This document shows positions 61,365-64,000 of a stretch of DNA of 64,000 nucleotides, one piece after another (position 1 is the stretch's first letter; the number at the start of each line of letters is the position of its first letter). The stretch is from Roseiarcus sp963794155. GTDB taxonomy: Bacteria > Pseudomonadota > Alphaproteobacteria > Rhizobiales > Beijerinckiaceae. The stretch is taken from contig CAWCCX010000011.1 of assembly GCA_963794155.1 (NCBI GenBank), positions 1-64,000 of the forward strand, written 5' to 3'. Under the pieces are notes generated by a model that saw only the letters and a program-made list of their open reading frames with translations, searched no databases and was not told where the DNA came from. A program made the position numbers and the translations under genes.

Positions 61365-62195
61365 TTGCTGGCGAAAACACACGGGGCGAGATTGATCGGG
61401 GTCGACGTCAGCGCGCCGCCGGGGGCAAAGAGGAGGAGAGCGCGCCGGCGGCCCGGATGTTCGCCGAGGCAACGCGGCAAGCGACGCTGGCCGCGGTCTT
61501 CGGCGGAGAAGCCCGGCGAGGGCGACCTCTACAGCCGTTGCGTGGACTTGATGATTGCTCCCGGCCCCGAAAGCCTGGCCCATGACGTCATCCGTCCCGG
61601 CGCTCTCGACCGCGCGCTTCTCGAATCCGGCGTTCCGATGCTCATCCTGCCGCCGGACTGGACGCCCGGCCCGATCGGCGACAACATCGTCATTGCCTGG
61701 AACGCCGGTCGCGAAGCCTTGCGCGCCGTCCACGACGCGATGCCGCTGCTCGAACGGGCGAAAAAGGTCACCCTGTTCGCGTTCTCGTCGCGGCCGAGCG
61801 GCTTGCGCAAGTCAGCCCAGATGCTGGTCGATCGTCTGGCGGCGCACGGCGTCAAGGCCGAGCACATCTCGGACTGGACCAACACCGGCGGCCTGACCGC
61901 GGTTGAGGCGCTGTTTGCCAGCCTCGACACCCAGGACGCCGATCTCTTCGTCGCTGGCGCTTTCGGTCATTCGAGGCTTTACCAGGGGCTGTTCGGCGGG
62001 GTGAGCATGGATCTCACGCATCAGCAGTCGCTGCCGGTCCTGATGTCGCACTGGCCAATTGCAACCAGCGAGAAATATGAGAATCTCGCACTGCAGCGAA
62101 GCAAAACGGCCGCGCCGCGCGGCGCAGAGGGCCACAATTCGCGCCCAAATCTGTCTATACCTTCGGATTGTCAGGCGGTAATTATCACGAGTTAA
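61365..62195 (+). pseudogene. decayed universal stress protein, paralogue of 56128-56898
   Basis: The N-terminal region is damaged. KTHGARLIGVDVSAPPG is in the main frame, GGKEEESAPAARMFAEATRQ in the next, and the main frame resumes as DLYSRCVDLMIAPGPESLAH and runs intact to LPVLMSH. The first about 20 codons (MAYKDILVF...) are missing and two compensating frame changes lie between 61430 and 61530. After LMSH the stop is lost, and the frame runs on another 37 codons to 62195. Nucleotide similarity to the intact copy is high in the C-terminal two thirds. Confidence 0.82.
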
Positions 62196-62352
62196 CCGCG
62201 TTGGGTGTTCGACATCCGACACCGAACCTTCTGTCTGCTAGTGTGACAGAACGCTTGTTCGTCCTTTTCGGCGCCGCCAGATAGATTTGGGGTTGACTCC
62301 TGGAATGACGTTCGGTACGGAGAATGTGGAGACAACCTTAAGGGGGTTTGCG

Positions 62353-63021
62353 ATGCGGAAGTTTCATCTGTTGGCGGCGGCGACTGTTGCGTGGGTAGGC
62401 CTGACCGTTGCCGCAAGCGCTACCTTGATCAGCGTTACCTTTTCCGATTACGGTGTCCCTCCTGGGGCACTTGTCCCTCCTGGCGAAACATCGGTCTCCC
62501 TTGCGGGAGCGGTTTTCACGGGCGGGTCTAGCCTTGTGAGCGGGTCCGTGCCCGACGTTTATGCCGCCCCCGCGACGAGCGCGACGACTGTCGTTACCGG
62601 CACATATCTCGCGGCCGAACCCGGCGGCACGGCCTCGCTCGCCCTCGGTGCAGCCTGGCAGAAGGTCGAGATCTATGTCGGCTCGTTGGACACCTACAAC
62701 TCGATTTCGTTTACATCGGCTGCTGGCACTGTTACCTATACAGGTGCCGAGCTCGCTTCGATGACTGGGGCCATCGCCGACAGTAACCAAGTTCTAGGCA
62801 CCTCGAACGGCCTTTTCTCCTTCTTCTTTAGTCCCGGCGAGGCGGCTACGAGCGTGAGCTTCCTTTCGACTTCGCCTGCCCTCGAAGTGGCGTCCGTCAG
62901 CGTGAGCCCGACGATCCCCGAGCCCTCGACGTGGGCGATGATGGTGATCGGGTTTATCGGCCTTGGCTACGCCGCGTTCCGCCGAAACGCGAAGGATCAA
63001 TCAGCCGTCAGCCCAATCTGA
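62353..63021 (+). CDS. exported PEP-CTERM protein
   Basis: The 222-aa protein has a signal peptide at residues 1-22 (MRKFHLLAAATVAWVGLTVA, then ASA). A beta-rich, Gly/Ser/Thr-rich body follows (TLISVTFSDYGVPPGALVPP, VEIYVGSLDTYNSISFTSAA, TVTYTGAELASMTGAIADSN). The C-terminal sorting signal is IPEPSTWAMMVIGFIGLGYA with an AFRRNAK tail. Such proteins are secreted, cleaved at the motif by an exosortase and often end in the exopolysaccharide matrix. The start at 62353 gives the signal peptide its normal form. The same body pattern is seen in the pseudogene at 17180. A strong terminator follows. Confidence 0.88.
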   Translation: MRKFHLLAAATVAWVGLTVAASATLISVTFSDYGVPPGALVPPGETSVSLAGAVFTGGSSLVSGSVPDVYAAPATSATTVVTGTYLAAEPGGTASLALGAAWQKVEIYVGSLDTYNSISFTSAAGTVTYTGAELASMTGAIADSNQVLGTSNGLFSFFFSPGEAATSVSFLSTSPALEVASVSVSPTIPEPSTWAMMVIGFIGLGYAAFRRNAKDQSAVSPI

Positions 63022-63055
63022 CATTCGCCGATATCTCGACTGAAATAGAGGAAAT

Positions 63056-63080
63056 GGCCGCCCCGCGGGGCGGCCTTTTT
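63056..63080 (+). terminator. rho-independent terminator after the PEP-CTERM gene
   Basis: GGCCGCCCC and GGGGCGGCC pair around GC, followed by a run of five T. It lies 35 bases after the stop. Confidence 0.9.
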
Positions 63081-63194
63081 CTTCTAGGGATTGTGACGTG
63101 GGCAAGCGCGACGACGCTTTGGCGATAATCAGAGTGCCGTGCTGTCGTGGCCCCTGTCGTCGGATTCGGAAGAAACGCTGCATTAAAATTTCAG

Positions 63195-63295
63195 TTGCCT
63201 GCCGCGCAGTGCAGCCTCTTAGTCGGCACGGTCCTTATTGGTCGTCTCGTGCAAAATGACACGATAGCCCTAATCCACCTGACAGCGATCACGGC
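63195..63295 (+). pseudogene. remnant of an SMR-type transporter
   Basis: The reading LPAAQCSLLVGTVLIGRLVQ and NDTIALIHLTAITA matches the last two helices of the protein at 17871-18221 (LPCTAASYIGAVFIGHYMYN, ETITLIHLTAVAI). The rest is missing. Confidence 0.65.
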
Positions 63296-63299
63296 CAGG

Positions 63300-63640
63300 G
63301 CGCGGCTAACGCGCGGTTTGGCACAAGCACGCGGAGCCGCCGGCGCGCGGCGCTTCCGTGCCGTCGCCTTCGCGTCGCCGCAGCATTGACGCCTGGCGCC
63401 GGCGCGGCAGCCTCGACACGAACGCCTTGAGGGCGCGGAGCTGGGTCGTCATCCGCTGCTCCGCCGTCCTGACTCGATAAGCCGGCGGCCGCGAACGTGC
63501 GGTAATCCTTTTTAGCCGAAATTAGCGAAACGGGACTTGACCTTGCTGCCCGATCCGCTCAATTCTACATGTGCAGCTTATTGATAGTTTCGGTATGGGG
63601 AAACTCGGGGATTAAATGACGAAGCTTGCATGATTATCTC
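63300..63640. other. intergenic stretch, nothing recognised
   Basis: GC-rich in its first half, AT-richer from about 63500. No gene or clear repeat was recognised; it presumably held the start of the lost PEP-CTERM gene that follows. Confidence 0.4.
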
Positions 63641-63649
63641 GTCGAGATA

Positions 63650-63855
63650 ACGGGAGCCAACAATGTAAAGGGAACGACGGCGGGTGCACTGACGCTCGGC
63701 GTCGCAGCGTGTTGACATCGGGGGTTCCTGAGCCGTCGACTTGCGGGATGGTGTTGCTCGGATTTGCGGGCCTTGGCTACGCGGCGTTCCGCCGTAATGC
63801 GAAGACTTCGAACGGTCGAAGTCGCGATTTGATCGCTGGCCGAGCAGAGAGTTGA
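63650..63855 (+). pseudogene. C-terminal remnant of a PEP-CTERM gene
   Basis: ITGANNVKGTTAGALTLGVA in one frame is followed after a frame change near 63718 by VPEPSTCGMVLLGFAGLGYA and the basic tail FRRNAKTSNGR, ending at TGA 63853-63855. The body and signal peptide are gone. The Trp of the usual S-T-W is replaced by Cys. Confidence 0.7.
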
Positions 63856-63885
63856 AGGGGCCGCCTCGGGGCGGCCCCTTTCTTT
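63855..63885 (+). terminator. terminator after the third PEP-CTERM tail
   Basis: AAGGGGCCGCC and GGCGGCCCCTT pair around a 4-base loop, followed by TTCTTT. Its structure resembles the terminator at 63056. Confidence 0.8.
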
Positions 63886-64000
63886 GGTGGACTTGCCTGC
63901 CCACTCGTGTTTTCGGTGCGGCCCCAGTCGTCGGCAGCGGGGGCCGTCCGGGTTCCCCAGAGCGTCGGTTTCCGAGTTAGCCGAACTTGTTGACTATTAT

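Noticed and set aside
1..64000. tRNA, rRNA and CRISPR arrays
   Set aside because: No tRNA arm pattern, rRNA segment or regularly spaced repeat array was recognised by reading; a covariance search was not possible.

Overview
The window looks like a chromosomal segment of a GC-rich alphaproteobacterium, most likely Hyphomicrobiales (Rhizobiales) of the Beijerinckiaceae/Methylocystaceae kind. This is inferred from the RpoD, GyrB, DnaG, GlyQ/GlyS and NrnC proteins, the PEP-CTERM tails and the BrnT/BrnA pair. No rRNA, tRNA or CRISPR array was recognised.

Three zones are visible. (1) 1-28 kb is an accessory and decaying island. It holds surface-glycan type genes: GT2 glycosyltransferases, GT-C-like polytopic membrane proteins, SMR-type small transporters, an NAD-dependent epimerase and a HAD-UbiA fusion. 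They are interleaved with insertion sequences (IS5, IS21, IS3 types) and many gene remnants: adenylate cyclase, methyltransferase, oligopeptidase B, resolvase, PEP-CTERM protein, PD-(D/E)XK nuclease and response regulator. The best-resolved event is an IS21-family element at 2845-5435, which split a class III cyclase gene and left an 8-bp target duplication.

(2) 28-52 kb is an orderly housekeeping core. Its genes are nrnC, rph, glyQ-glyS, a brnT-brnA toxin-antitoxin pair with a recognisable promoter/operator, folE plus a DHFR-family protein, a DadA-like oxidase, purB, an SDR, a four-gene cluster that fits L-carnitine breakdown to glycine betaine, a flavoprotein, a Spy-like periplasmic protein, an HpcH/HpaI aldolase, gyrB, dnaG and rpoD.

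(3) 52-64 kb is accessory again. A group II intron lies head-to-head with an IS110-family element that has a structured 3' noncoding region (a bridge-RNA candidate). Then come a universal stress protein, a GT-C-like protein, a GT2/VTT-domain pair, a decayed second stress-protein copy, a PEP-CTERM protein and remnants of another SMR/PEP-CTERM locus.

Several gene families occur as one intact and one decayed copy in the two accessory zones (GT-C protein, GT2, stress protein, SMR transporter, PEP-CTERM protein). This suggests segmental duplication followed by decay. The HAD-UbiA fusion, epimerase, GT2-GtrA fusion, small flippase-like proteins and GT-C-like proteins together suggest a polyprenyl-phosphate-linked sugar pathway that modifies a surface product; this is inference from gene content.
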